Below are positions 16,365 to 24,692 of a stretch of DNA of 64,000 nucleotides, in pieces. A program made the position numbers and the translations under genes. How positions within the stretch are numbered: position 1 is the stretch's first letter; each line of letters starts with the position of its first letter. The notes under the pieces were generated by a model, which was not told the origin of the DNA, did no database searches, and saw only the letters and a program-made list of their open reading frames with translations. This DNA is from UBA6522 sp965237785 (lineage in GTDB: Bacteria > Pseudomonadota > Gammaproteobacteria > Steroidobacterales > Rariloculaceae), in the NCBI GenBank assembly GCA_965237785.1, contig OZ250159.1, forward strand, positions 3,410,001 to 3,474,000, read 5' to 3'.

Positions 16365-17296
16365 ATCAGTTCCTCCGTCCGGTCGATGCAGACAACATCG
16401 ATATTCGTGTCGCCATTCAAATCGGCGGCGGTACAGCCGGACGCCTGTATGTCGTCGTCCAGAACTTCCTTTCCCCAGCTTGTACCCTCGCCGTCGGCCG
16501 CGGTGTAGAGATAGACTCCCCGTGCTTCCCCCCGGTCGGCCACGATGAGTTCCTCGCTGCCATCCCCATCCAGATCGGCGGCGATCGCCGTATGACCCAC
16601 GCTGACCTGGGTGTCGATGACATTTCGGGTCCAGTTGCCGCTGAGCAACCGGTAGACGACGACCTGGTTGCCGTGCCACGGCTCGATTGTCGCGATCAGC
16701 TCGCGCTGCCAGGCGCCGGGGCGGTAGAAGACGACCGGCGTCTCATCCCGAAAGTCCGGTGGTACGGCCTGCGGCCCCACCATGGGAGCATTCACCAACA
16801 CTCTCCGGCCGCTGCCGTCGATGTCCGCCCAATGGGCGCGATGGGAGGTCGGTACGCGATCGATCTCCCGCGCCGCCCAACGCTCGGTGGGATCGCCTCG
16901 ATGGGTCAGGATCGTCACCGCACCGGTGCTCGTCACCGGCGACTGGCTGAATCCGGAGACGAGTCCGATCTCGGGGATACCATCCTCATCGGTATCGAAG
17001 ACCGCAACGTTCTCGGGCCGGGTAAGACCGTCCGTGATCACGTGCCGCACCCACGTCGGGTTCTCAAACCACGCCAACTCGCTAACTCCGGATGCGACGG
17101 CCAGCAGATCCGGCCGGCGATCGCGGTTGAGGTCAGCGGCAACGACCTGATAACCGTCGGTCATGCCTGCGGCGACCTCGTGGGCGACGAAGTGCTCCGA
17201 GTGGCGATGTTGCGCGTTGACGGCACTCGCCGCCGTCAGCAGACAAGCCATCCCTGCAGGCGTTCGAGCGATGATGCGGCTATTTTTCCTGCTCAC
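16340..17296 (-). CDS. Secreted FG-GAP/VCBS-repeat beta-propeller protein
   Basis: 318 residues with a signal peptide (about 1-28). Repeated calcium-binding-like D-x-D/N-x-D/R-x-x-P blades occur: AADLNRDRRPDLL, FDTDEDGIPEIG, AADLDGDGSEELI and AADLNGDTNIDVV. These define FG-GAP/VCBS propellers, which act in adhesion or ligand binding outside the cytoplasm. The protein begins at GTG 17296, a few bases after a DUF6152-family scrap, and overlaps the downstream DUF6152-type gene. The context suggests co-production with the exported DUF6152 proteins. Confidence 0.78.
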   Translation of the reverse strand: MSRKNSRIIARTPAGMACLLTAASAVNAQHRHSEHFVAHEVAAGMTDGYQVVAADLNRDRRPDLLAVASGVSELAWFENPTWVRHVITDGLTRPENVAVFDTDEDGIPEIGLVSGFSQSPVTSTGAVTILTHRGDPTERWAAREIDRVPTSHRAHWADIDGSGRRVLVNAPMVGPQAVPPDFRDETPVVFYRPGAWQRELIATIEPWHGNQVVVYRLLSGNWTRNVIDTQVSVGHTAIAADLDGDGSEELIVADRGEARGVYLYTAADGEGTSWGKEVLDDDIQASGCTAADLNGDTNIDVVCIDRTEELMWYENTGR

Positions 17297-17301
17297 GGGT
17301 T

Positions 17302-17430
17302 CTACTCTTCGCTGATGTCGGGATGATCCGGTATGCAGCCGTACACGGTGAATTCGAAATCCGAGCGCTGATAGCGGTTCGTCGATCTGAGGGGGGCGGC
17401 CAGCGTGATGGGATCGACGAGCGTTGTTGT
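17302..17430 (-). pseudogene. C-terminal scrap of a DUF6152-associated secreted protein
   Basis: The minus strand reads TLVDPITLAAPLRSTNRYQR, then SDFEFTVYGCIPDHPDISEE and TAG at 17302-17304. This closely resembles the last 45 residues of the protein at 23169-23882 (LAAPLNSTNRYLRSDFEF, VYGCMPDHPDLEE). No upstream part of the gene is present, since the next gene's 3' end lies at 17457. It is the remnant of a second copy of that gene. Confidence 0.8.
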
Positions 17431-17456
17431 CATCTCGGCAGTCTCATCGCAGGCCC

Positions 17457-18479
17457 CTAACGAACGAAACGGCCGGCCGCTTCAGGGTCGCAGTTGTGGC
17501 GAAACATTTCCTGGTGGGGCGAGTAGATCAATTCTCTCCGATGGGTTAGCGGCTCTGCGATGTACTCCGGGTCTTCGAGGGTGAACTCGGCCGCCATTCG
17601 CGTGCCGTTCTCGATCAGCCGGTATCGCTCGACAACGTGCTTGCCTCGCCCGGAGGGAACGCCGATCTGGTAGGGGGAGCGATGATCGGTGAAGTTGGTG
17701 GTGTCGACCACCAGCGTATCGCCCTCCCACCGGCCCATCGAATGTCCGGTGGTGAAACGTTCATCGCCGTCGGGATGTGTCCGGCCGTCCATATGGATCG
17801 TTCGTTCTTCGTCGAAATACTCGCTTCGAATCACGATGGTGTCGTCGTCTTCGTTGACCTGGAACTCAAGCAGATAGCCGCCGCTCGACACGAACGCGGA
17901 TGGTGTGGGACGTCCGATGCACGTCGATTCGGGGTTCTCGGCAGAGAGTGGGTCGTATTGAGCCTGAGCGGCTGCGCCGCGCTCCGTTAACTTGAGCTGA
18001 GCGTGAAAGAACCCGTCGAAACCGCCGGGATAGGAGATGAGTTTGGATGTGTCCGCTCGCCAATTGCCCGCCATAGTGGTGGTGCCGGCTGTGGCTGACT
18101 CCGCGGACGTACTGGCGACGGCGGTCAGACCCAGCCCGCCTTCTTTGTCGATGGAGTCCACAGCGGCATACCGCCGCCCATCCAGCGCGGGATGGACTCG
18201 GACGGTGACCCGATCACCGGCAATGAGCGTGTCCGGCGTCCAGCCCCGGCGCCGCATGCCGTTGGCCCCACCCATCTGCAGCGACCACGCTACCGGCTCG
18301 CCGCTGTCGCCGGTCGTCTCCACGCCGATGTAAACGTGCGGATTCCGGAAGGCGAACTCGGTGACCGTCGCTTCGAAAGCCACGATCGAGTTCGTATCCA
18401 GGCCCGCGTCGCTGTGATGACCCCAAGCGGACCCGGCCGCTGCGCAGGCCATTGAGAGAAAAGTGAGGTATCTCATCAT
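17457..18479 (-). CDS. Secreted DUF6152-type protein with C-terminal GHSMGRWEG domain
   Basis: 340 residues from ATG 18479, with GGGGAG just upstream. The signal peptide (YLTFLSMACAAAGSAWG) is followed by HHSDAG, then FRNPHVYIGV. The C-terminal domain has IHMDGRTHPDG and TGHSMGRWEGDTLVVDTTNF and near-identical blocks to the gene at 15336 (NFTDHRSPYQIGVPSG). The two are paralogues separated by the VCBS gene. Predicted periplasmic; function unknown. Confidence 0.75.
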   Translation of the reverse strand: MMRYLTFLSMACAAAGSAWGHHSDAGLDTNSIVAFEATVTEFAFRNPHVYIGVETTGDSGEPVAWSLQMGGANGMRRRGWTPDTLIAGDRVTVRVHPALDGRRYAAVDSIDKEGGLGLTAVASTSAESATAGTTTMAGNWRADTSKLISYPGGFDGFFHAQLKLTERGAAAQAQYDPLSAENPESTCIGRPTPSAFVSSGGYLLEFQVNEDDDTIVIRSEYFDEERTIHMDGRTHPDGDERFTTGHSMGRWEGDTLVVDTTNFTDHRSPYQIGVPSGRGKHVVERYRLIENGTRMAAEFTLEDPEYIAEPLTHRRELIYSPHQEMFRHNCDPEAAGRFVR

Positions 18480-18489
18480 CGCGTCTCCC

Positions 18490-19305
18490 CTATCTGGTTT
18501 GACTGGATATGAACTGCTTGTAGGCCTGCGCCTCAGAGGCAGCATAGATCATCTCCATCACATCCGTGCCCGGCGGCAGCAACTTCAGCGGCAACCCATT
18601 GCGAGACAACCACGGTTCCGTGTAGACCAACGGGTCGTCGATGGTGACGGTCAACTCCAGCGTGTTCCGACTGACGCGGTGGTAGCGCTCCTCCACGTGC
18701 AGCGCGGTGCTGTGCGGATGGCCGTTGTTGTCCAGCCAGGTGCGCTCGGTCAACCCGACCGTCTCCACGACGAATGTATAGTCATCTTCCCATCGCCCGA
18801 CCGAGTAGCCGAACCACCGCGGATCGGGATCCTCCGGCAGCGCTCGGCCGTCGGTCCAGATGACGCGCCATCGCCTGTTGAATGCGTACAACATCAATAC
18901 ATGGTCGGCGGTGTGCACCATCTGAACGGTCCGGAGTTCGTAGTTCACGTTCCGGGGAAACCCCGACGGATCACCGACGGTCGACAGCGGGTCATTGTTC
19001 TCGGCCACGGAAGCGGCTCGTGGCCCGTTCCCCGGCTTGTTGAGCTGGACCATCTCTTCCCCCAGCGGCGTGAACGAGGCCCGCGCCGCGTCTCGGGCGG
19101 CCGCTTGGCCCTGTCCACCGATGCCCCCGCGGCCGGCGTCCCAGAGTCCCGTCAGATCACGCGCGGGCGCCGGCCCCCCGGCGGGGGCGGCGTCGAATGC
19201 CTCAGCGGTCATTCCGGGGAAGTTCCAGGTCTGCGCCAACCCGGTGGACAGTCCCGTCAGCACCGCCACCGCGACAATTGCCGAGACCGCGAATCGTTTT
19301 CGCAT
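18490..19305 (-). CDS. Secreted GYSVGRWE-domain protein without a DUF6152 domain
   Basis: 271 residues from ATG 19305 (AGGAGG seven bases upstream). A signal peptide (FAVSAIVAVAVLTGLSTGLA) leads into a domain with WTDGRALPEDPDPRWFGYSV and GRWEDDYTFVVET. This is the same fold as the C-terminal half of the neighbours, but no HHS/NPH part is present. Directly upstream on the same strand is a free-standing DUF6152 protein, so this pair carries as two genes what 17457 carries as one. Function is unknown. Confidence 0.7.
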   Translation of the reverse strand: MRKRFAVSAIVAVAVLTGLSTGLAQTWNFPGMTAEAFDAAPAGGPAPARDLTGLWDAGRGGIGGQGQAAARDAARASFTPLGEEMVQLNKPGNGPRAASVAENNDPLSTVGDPSGFPRNVNYELRTVQMVHTADHVLMLYAFNRRWRVIWTDGRALPEDPDPRWFGYSVGRWEDDYTFVVETVGLTERTWLDNNGHPHSTALHVEERYHRVSRNTLELTVTIDDPLVYTEPWLSRNGLPLKLLPPGTDVMEMIYAASEAQAYKQFISSQTR

Positions 19306-19315
19306 ACCGAGCCTC

Positions 19316-19681
19316 CTATTCGAATCTCCGTCCGTCGGCGAGCACGACGGCTCGGGCACGGCCGACGGGTGCGCCGTTCCTGGCCGGCTGGAGCGTTACG
19401 GTGACTTCATCGCCCGGCGTGAAAGACCGCCGCGCCCAACCGCGGTTGGATATGTCGGCCGGATTCCCGGTTTCGATAGCCCAAGTCGTGGTGGTGCCGT
19501 CCTCCTCGGCGACGTCGAACCTGAGAAAGCAATGAGGATTGGCCCATATCCATTCCGTCACCGTGCCCTTCATCGTGATTTCCGTCAATGTATCGAAGGT
19601 GGCCGCACCGTGGTGCGCGGCGAGCGGCAAGGCCCCCAGCGTGGTACCAGCGAGGGCAACAGCAACAACCGTCCTATTCAC
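19316..19681 (-). CDS. Stand-alone secreted DUF6152 protein
   Basis: 121 residues from GTG 19681 (GGAGGTG upstream). The signal peptide ends in LPLAA and the mature protein starts HHG. WANPHCFLRFDV follows about 30 residues later, and the tail ends VVLADGRRFE. It is only the DUF6152 domain. The 10-base gap to the following GYSVGRWE gene indicates an operon. Predicted periplasmic. The exposed N-terminal His pair with the conserved NPH histidine suggests metal binding (inference). Confidence 0.75.
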   Translation of the reverse strand: MNRTVVAVALAGTTLGALPLAAHHGAATFDTLTEITMKGTVTEWIWANPHCFLRFDVAEEDGTTTTWAIETGNPADISNRGWARRSFTPGDEVTVTLQPARNGAPVGRARAVVLADGRRFE

Positions 19682-19895
19682 AGGGCACCTCCATCACTGC
19701 ATGTCCAACGCGGCCACGCTCCCCGTCAGTGTGGACCATAGCCGCGGCCCCGTCATTTTTGCCTGCCGAATCCTGGACAATATCAGTCATAGTCGCAAAA
19801 CGACATGCCCGCTCGAACGACGTCAGCACCTCGCGGCGCATTCACGGTAACGGGTGAACGTGCCGAACTTCCGATAGACAGGTAAGATCACTCCC

Positions 19896-21233
19896 GTGAC
19901 CGCGCACCCGTCGCTCTTCGCCGCGCCGGGGGATGCCCGAATCCCCCTCGCCCACCGCATGCGCCCTGAAAGGCTTGAGGCTTTTCTCGGGCAGTCCCAT
20001 TTGCTGGGTGTCGGCCAACCGTTGCGCGAAACCATCGAGCGCGGCACCACCGGCAGCATGGTTTTCTGGGGGCCGCCGGGATCGGGCAAGACGACGCTGG
20101 CTCGGCTGATCGCCAACTACACCGATCACGAATTTGTCTCATTCAGTGCCGTGACCGAGGGCGTCCCCCGGGTGCGTGAGATCATCAGGGGAGCCAAGCA
20201 ACGAGGGGATGTGGAGGGGCGCGGCACGCTGCTCTTTTGCGATGAGATTCATCGTTTCAACAAAGCTCAACAGGATGCGTTCCTGCCGTGGGTGGAGGAA
20301 GGTGTCATCACGCTCATCGGTGCAACCACCGAAAATCCTTCGTTCGAGCTGAATCGCGCGCTGCTCTCGAGGTTGCGGGTATTTGTCCTTGAACCCCTGG
20401 AACCCGAGCACATCGCCACAATCATTCGCAACGCCGTAGCCTGCCTTGCCGGCGATCTGGCAGGCGATTCGGCGAAGGCGCCGCTGGAGAAAAGCGCGCT
20501 GGATCTTCTGGTGCGTCACGCTGACGGCGATGCGCGACGGGCGTTGAATGCGACGGAAGCGGTTTGGGAACATGTCGTCTCGCGCAACCCGCCGCCGAAA
20601 ACCGTTTCGGCGGATCTCGTGGCGTCCGTGCTCGAACGGCGGCTGGCCCGCTACGACAAAGCCGGCGAGGAGCACTACAATCTCATCTCGGCCCTGCACA
20701 AAGCGGTGCGCGGCAGCAATGTGGAGGGGGCGCTCTACTGGCTGGCCCGAATGATCGAGGGCGGTGAGGACCCGATGTACCTCGCCCGCCGGGTGGTTCG
20801 CATGGCGGCGGAAGACATCGGCCTGGCCGATCCGCAGGCGTTACAGATCGCTGTGGCCGCGAAGGATGCGTATCACTTTCTCGGCACTCCGGAGGGTGAG
20901 TTGGCGCTGGTGGAAGCGGTGATCTACCTTGCGACGGCACCTAAATCCAACCGGATTTATCAAGCGTGGGGCCGTGCGCGGCAGGCGGCGCGCGAATACC
21001 CGGCCGAATTGGTGCCGAAACATATCCGCAATGCGCCCACCGCGCTCATGAAGGGACTGGGCTACGGTGAAGGCTACCGCTATGATCACGGCGAGGACGG
21101 TTTCGCCGCCGGTCAGGAGTATCTGCCCGATGTCCTGCGGGGCGCGCAGTGGTACCGACCGACTTCGCTGGGGTTCGAGAAAACCATCGCTGAGCGGATC
21201 GCCTGGTGGGCACGGAGAAAGAAGAACGCGTGA
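19896..21233 (+). CDS. rarA: Replication-associated recombination protein A (RarA/MgsA)
   Basis: 445 residues. Walker A GPPGSGKTT (59-67), Walker B LLFCDEIHRFNKAQQD (112-127), sensor 1 IGATTENPSFELN and the C-terminal tetramerisation region (LGLADPQAL-like, then APKSN and PLHLRNAPT-like KHIRNAPTALMK) match RarA. It is a AAA+ ATPase acting at stalled forks with SSB and RecA. The start is GTG at 19896. It is the only clearly housekeeping gene in the accessory half, flanked by the DUF6152 cluster and an arylsulfotransferase, and it is intact. Confidence 0.93.
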   Translation: MTAHPSLFAAPGDARIPLAHRMRPERLEAFLGQSHLLGVGQPLRETIERGTTGSMVFWGPPGSGKTTLARLIANYTDHEFVSFSAVTEGVPRVREIIRGAKQRGDVEGRGTLLFCDEIHRFNKAQQDAFLPWVEEGVITLIGATTENPSFELNRALLSRLRVFVLEPLEPEHIATIIRNAVACLAGDLAGDSAKAPLEKSALDLLVRHADGDARRALNATEAVWEHVVSRNPPPKTVSADLVASVLERRLARYDKAGEEHYNLISALHKAVRGSNVEGALYWLARMIEGGEDPMYLARRVVRMAAEDIGLADPQALQIAVAAKDAYHFLGTPEGELALVEAVIYLATAPKSNRIYQAWGRARQAAREYPAELVPKHIRNAPTALMKGLGYGEGYRYDHGEDGFAAGQEYLPDVLRGAQWYRPTSLGFEKTIAERIAWWARRKKNA

Positions 21234-21356
21234 TCGGGAACCTCTCCACCGGTCTCCGCACGCTCGCCGGTCGGAACGGGTACCCGGTAAGCAGATCGCG
21301 CCGTTCGATATGGGGGTAGAATCGGTCGCAGAGAAAAATCCTTTGGGGTACGAGTC

Positions 21357-22922
21357 ATGAGAGCTGTTTCCAGAAAGACCGTGTGGATTGCCGGCGCGGC
21401 GGTGGGCCTGATAGCAGGCACGGCCGCAACCTACGAGGCCTTTCAGGGTCCCACCGAGCTCATCTACCACGACCCTGCGCGAGCCTACGAGGGCTACACG
21501 ATGTTTACCCCGATGCTGGGTCGAAACACCTATCTCATCGACATGAACGGGGAGGTGATCAACACCTGGCCTATCCCCGCGAGTTGGCGCGATCCGGAAA
21601 TCCGCGAGAGTGCCCGTCTTCTGGAGGACGGGACGCTCGTCCGGATGAAAACCATCGGCGACGGCTCGATGCCCGGCACCTACCAACTCGTCGACTGGGA
21701 CGGAACGATCATATGGGAGCACGAGCATGACCGCGAGGATCTCTCCGGACATCACGACTACCGGATCATCTGGAACCCGAAACTTCAGCAGCGTACGCTC
21801 ATGTATACCGCCACTCGGGTCACCTCCCACGAGGACGTCATGGCGCTCGGCGCCGACCCCGCCCTCAGGGAAGACTATGCCTCACGCCCCGACGGCCTGG
21901 TCGAGGTCGACATGGACGGGAATATCGTCTGGGAGTGGAATATCAGCGATCACGTGGTGCAGGACGTCAATCCCGAGCTACCCGGCTATGGTGCGGTCAG
22001 CGATCATCCCGGGAAGCTCGACCTCAATTTCGGGCCGGGCGTGAACGGTAACTGGATTCATTCCAATGCCTTCGACTACAACGAGGATCTCGACCACGTG
22101 GTGATCAACAACTCGCGAATGAGCGAGTTCTACGTCATCGACCACGGCGCGACGTTCGTTCCCGGCGATCCGGAACAGAGTAGAGAGCTGGCGGCGGGCG
22201 ATGCCGGCGACTTCATCTACCGGTGGGGCAACCCCTGCGTGTCCGACTCCGGAGAGTGCCCGTCGATGACCGATGAGGGGTTGTCCACCAGCAATGGACA
22301 CCAGCAGTTATTTTTCTCCCACGACATACAATGGATCACCGGCCGGGAATTTAGCCCGCTGGAACAGCAGGTTCCCGGCGCGGGCCACTTTCTGATCTAC
22401 AACAACGGTGCCAGGCAACCGGGACCGACATTTTCCTCGGTGATCGAGATCGATCCCTACGACGGTCCGGTGGAGAACGGGGTCTACATTCCCCCGTCCG
22501 TCGCCGGCTACGAGCGTGCGCCGGTGGGCGGCGGCATGAGCATGCGGACCCAGAACGTCTCGAAGCAGATCGTCTGGAGATTCAACGGAACCTCGCCAAA
22601 CTCGTTCTACAGCCCGTACATTTCGGGAGCCCAACGGCTGCCCAACGGCAACACGCTCGTCTGTTCGGGAGCCCACGGCCACATCTTCGAGGTCACCCCG
22701 GAGGGCGATATCGTCTGGGAGTACATCAATCCCGTCGGCGACAGGCTGGAGAATGATCTCGGGGTCTACCGGATGATGACCGACAGGGTCGGCGAAGGAT
22801 TCAACTCGATCTTCAAGTGCCAACGTTATTCCCTCGATTACGCCGGACTCGAAGGCAGGGATTTGACCCCGAAGGGCACTATTACGGAATTCTTTTCCGA
22901 AGCCGTCGAGACGAAGCCCTGA
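21357..22922 (+). CDS. Arylsulfotransferase-family secreted protein
   Basis: 521 residues with an N-terminal hydrophobic signal or anchor (VWIAGAAVGLIAGTAATY). Propeller-type repeats include LIDMNGEVINTWPI, WDGTIIWEHEHDREDLSGHH, VDMDGNIVWEWNISDHV and EGDIVWEYINP. Arylsulfotransferase (ASST)-family enzymes move sulfate between phenolic donors and acceptors in the periplasm through a catalytic His. Histidines occur in the expected HHD and HSNAFDY contexts, but I cannot assign the catalytic one. The gene ends near a minus-strand DUF6152 scrap. Confidence 0.75.
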   Translation: MRAVSRKTVWIAGAAVGLIAGTAATYEAFQGPTELIYHDPARAYEGYTMFTPMLGRNTYLIDMNGEVINTWPIPASWRDPEIRESARLLEDGTLVRMKTIGDGSMPGTYQLVDWDGTIIWEHEHDREDLSGHHDYRIIWNPKLQQRTLMYTATRVTSHEDVMALGADPALREDYASRPDGLVEVDMDGNIVWEWNISDHVVQDVNPELPGYGAVSDHPGKLDLNFGPGVNGNWIHSNAFDYNEDLDHVVINNSRMSEFYVIDHGATFVPGDPEQSRELAAGDAGDFIYRWGNPCVSDSGECPSMTDEGLSTSNGHQQLFFSHDIQWITGREFSPLEQQVPGAGHFLIYNNGARQPGPTFSSVIEIDPYDGPVENGVYIPPSVAGYERAPVGGGMSMRTQNVSKQIVWRFNGTSPNSFYSPYISGAQRLPNGNTLVCSGAHGHIFEVTPEGDIVWEYINPVGDRLENDLGVYRMMTDRVGEGFNSIFKCQRYSLDYAGLEGRDLTPKGTITEFFSEAVETKP

Positions 22923-23007
22923 CCGGGTTGAGGTCGGGCGCTATTTGACCGAGTACGTGGTGGGACCAGCAGCCCACAAAAGCGTTGCGCTTCCCGGAAA
23001 ACGTCGG

Positions 23008-23157
23008 CTACCGGGCAAATGCCTCTCTCGGACTCCGCTGCCTCACGATCCGGCCGTCGGCGAGTACCGCCTCTCTAAAGCTCAATGCGTTTGAATGGTG
23101 CGCCCGCGACATAAACGGCGCCGAGCAGAGCGCTGCAATCAATAGTGCTCTAAACAT
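23008..23157 (-). pseudogene. Mini DUF6152 remnant: signal peptide plus HHS joined to a C-terminal scrap
   Basis: A 49-residue frame starts at ATG 23157 with a signal peptide (ALLIAALCSAPFMSRA) followed by HHSNAL. It jumps at once to EAVLADGRIVRQ, which resembles the C-terminal VVLADGRRFE of the DUF6152 protein at 19316, and ends at TAG 23008-23010. The NPH centre of the domain is missing, so this is an in-frame internally deleted copy. A small exported peptide cannot be excluded. It lies 11 bases downstream of the gene at 23169, on the same strand. Confidence 0.6.
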
Positions 23158-23168
23158 GGCCACGGGTC

Positions 23169-23882
23169 CTATCCTTCCTCAAGGTCCGGATGATCCGGCA
23201 TGCAGCCGTATACAGTGAATTCGAAGTCGGAGCGCAGATAGCGATTCGTCGAGTTGAGCGGGGCGGCCAGGGTGATGGGATCGACGTACGTGGTATGCAC
23301 CATCAAACGGTCCTCCTCGTCGCGCTGGATGCGTTCGATGCTGCGCAACGCCTCCGATTGAGGGATGTAGCGATTTAGCGTCGTGACGTACCCCGGGGCA
23401 TAGGCTACGGTCTCGATCACGAGGATCTCGTCCTCGTACCAGCCGATGGAATGTCCCATGGTCGGCATCGGATCGCCCTCGATATTGACCGCGCTGGGCT
23501 GGGGCTGCAGCGGATGTCCGCGCTGGTTCAACTCGACCGTCCGAACCAGATCGAACATCTCGTAGCGGATCACCACCCGTCCCTCGAACTGCTCGATTTT
23601 CACAGTGGTATCGGGCTCGTCCCATGCCCGGCCCAGACCCGACGGAACGCACCAGTAGCCCGGGTCATCGGTCGTAACGTCGTAGGCATCGAACCGGCGC
23701 TGGCCTTCCGCGGTGTACTGTGCCTCGGTATACGCCCTGTTCAGCATGGGGTCCGGTCCCCAGATGCCCTCAAGATCCGGCTGCGCGACGACGGTCAGAC
23801 TCCAGCCGTACGAGAGAGCAACCCCAAGAAGACCCGGACCGCGGTGCCGCGTTGCTGTTTTCCATCTCAATCTACTACTCAT
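23169..23882 (-). CDS. Secreted GHSIGWYE-domain protein without a DUF6152 domain
   Basis: 237 residues from ATG 23882 (GAGGAG upstream). A signal-like N-terminus (GLLGVALSYGWSLTVVA) precedes DLEGIWGPDPMLN. Further on are VELNQRGHPL and MGHSIGWYEDEILVIETVAY, and the C-terminus is SDFEFTVYGCMPDHPDLEE. It belongs to the GxSxGxWE secreted family of this region. A scrap of a second copy lies at 17302-17430. It is followed by the mini DUF6152 remnant, so an ancestral domain pair probably existed here too. Confidence 0.7.
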   Translation of the reverse strand: MSSRLRWKTATRHRGPGLLGVALSYGWSLTVVAQPDLEGIWGPDPMLNRAYTEAQYTAEGQRRFDAYDVTTDDPGYWCVPSGLGRAWDEPDTTVKIEQFEGRVVIRYEMFDLVRTVELNQRGHPLQPQPSAVNIEGDPMPTMGHSIGWYEDEILVIETVAYAPGYVTTLNRYIPQSEALRSIERIQRDEEDRLMVHTTYVDPITLAAPLNSTNRYLRSDFEFTVYGCMPDHPDLEEG

Positions 23883-23917
23883 CGATATCTCTCGCTCCTC
23901 TGTAGCCGGAGATCACC

Positions 23918-24472
23918 TTACTCGGTGGGAGCGGGCCATTCGATGACGAAGGCCCCTCGTAAATCACCCACCGCAAACCCGGTCGCCTGGTCCGAGGGAT
24001 AGTGCTGATTAATGGCCGCTGCCACTTCCGGGGCAACCTCAACGCCGTGACACGCGAGACAAAGGGGTTGCGTAACGATGGCGCTCATGTAGCGGGCGCC
24101 GCCGTCCGGATCCGTCTCGAAAGACTCGGGTGGCGCCGCGTTCCCCTCCGCCAAATCGCGCTCAAACGCAGCCAGCACCGTGCGCGCGTCCGCGTCGGGC
24201 GCATTGCCCGGATTGCGGATCCTCAGCGCCGTGCGCCCTACCTTGGCGCCGCTCTGCTCGGTTAACCGAGCGGCGATGGTTGACGCTTCCACGTTACAGA
24301 TTCCGATCGCCTCCACAGGACCGCCCGTCTGGAGCGCCGACAGCAATGTCGCACCCAACTCCTGCTGAAGTTGCGCGGCGGCTTCGCGAGATCGAGTCAG
24401 GCGCTGGTCGTCCTGCCCCTCGGCTGACACGACCGCAAACAGCCAAAGCATGAGCACCGATCCGTGCTTCAT
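23918..24472 (-). CDS. Secreted DUF3365 (Tll0287-like) haem protein
   Basis: 184 residues with a signal peptide (VLMLWLFAVVSAEG). The order GICNVEAS, then RNPGNAPDA and QPLCLACHG with CxxCH at 138-142 matches DUF3365/Tll0287-like proteins, which bind one c-type haem and resemble sensor folds. Likely periplasmic, in redox sensing or electron transfer. The start ATG 24472 is divergent from the NHL-repeat gene, with 220 bases of shared upstream sequence. Another c-type cytochrome fusion lies at 27425. Confidence 0.78.
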   Translation of the reverse strand: MKHGSVLMLWLFAVVSAEGQDDQRLTRSREAAAQLQQELGATLLSALQTGGPVEAIGICNVEASTIAARLTEQSGAKVGRTALRIRNPGNAPDADARTVLAAFERDLAEGNAAPPESFETDPDGGARYMSAIVTQPLCLACHGVEVAPEVAAAINQHYPSDQATGFAVGDLRGAFVIEWPAPTE

Positions 24473-24692
24473 ATCGACAGTTTCCGCATGGAGCCGGAGT
24501 CAAGCTTGAATATGTCACGCACAACTCAAACAGCCTAAGCAAGCAACCACTTTCTGGCAAGCACCTGAGTCGGCGCCACATCGACGAATTTCTCGGCGTA
24601 ATTTGTCAAATTCAGCTTGCGGGGCCACTATATGTTTTCCATTTATCCGAGATCGGCCTTCCGATGGGCCATCGACATAGAGGCAAAAACCA

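Noticed and set aside
23008..23157. Calling this a confirmed small gene
   Set aside because: Its two halves match the start and the end of a longer domain, so an internal deletion is the better reading.
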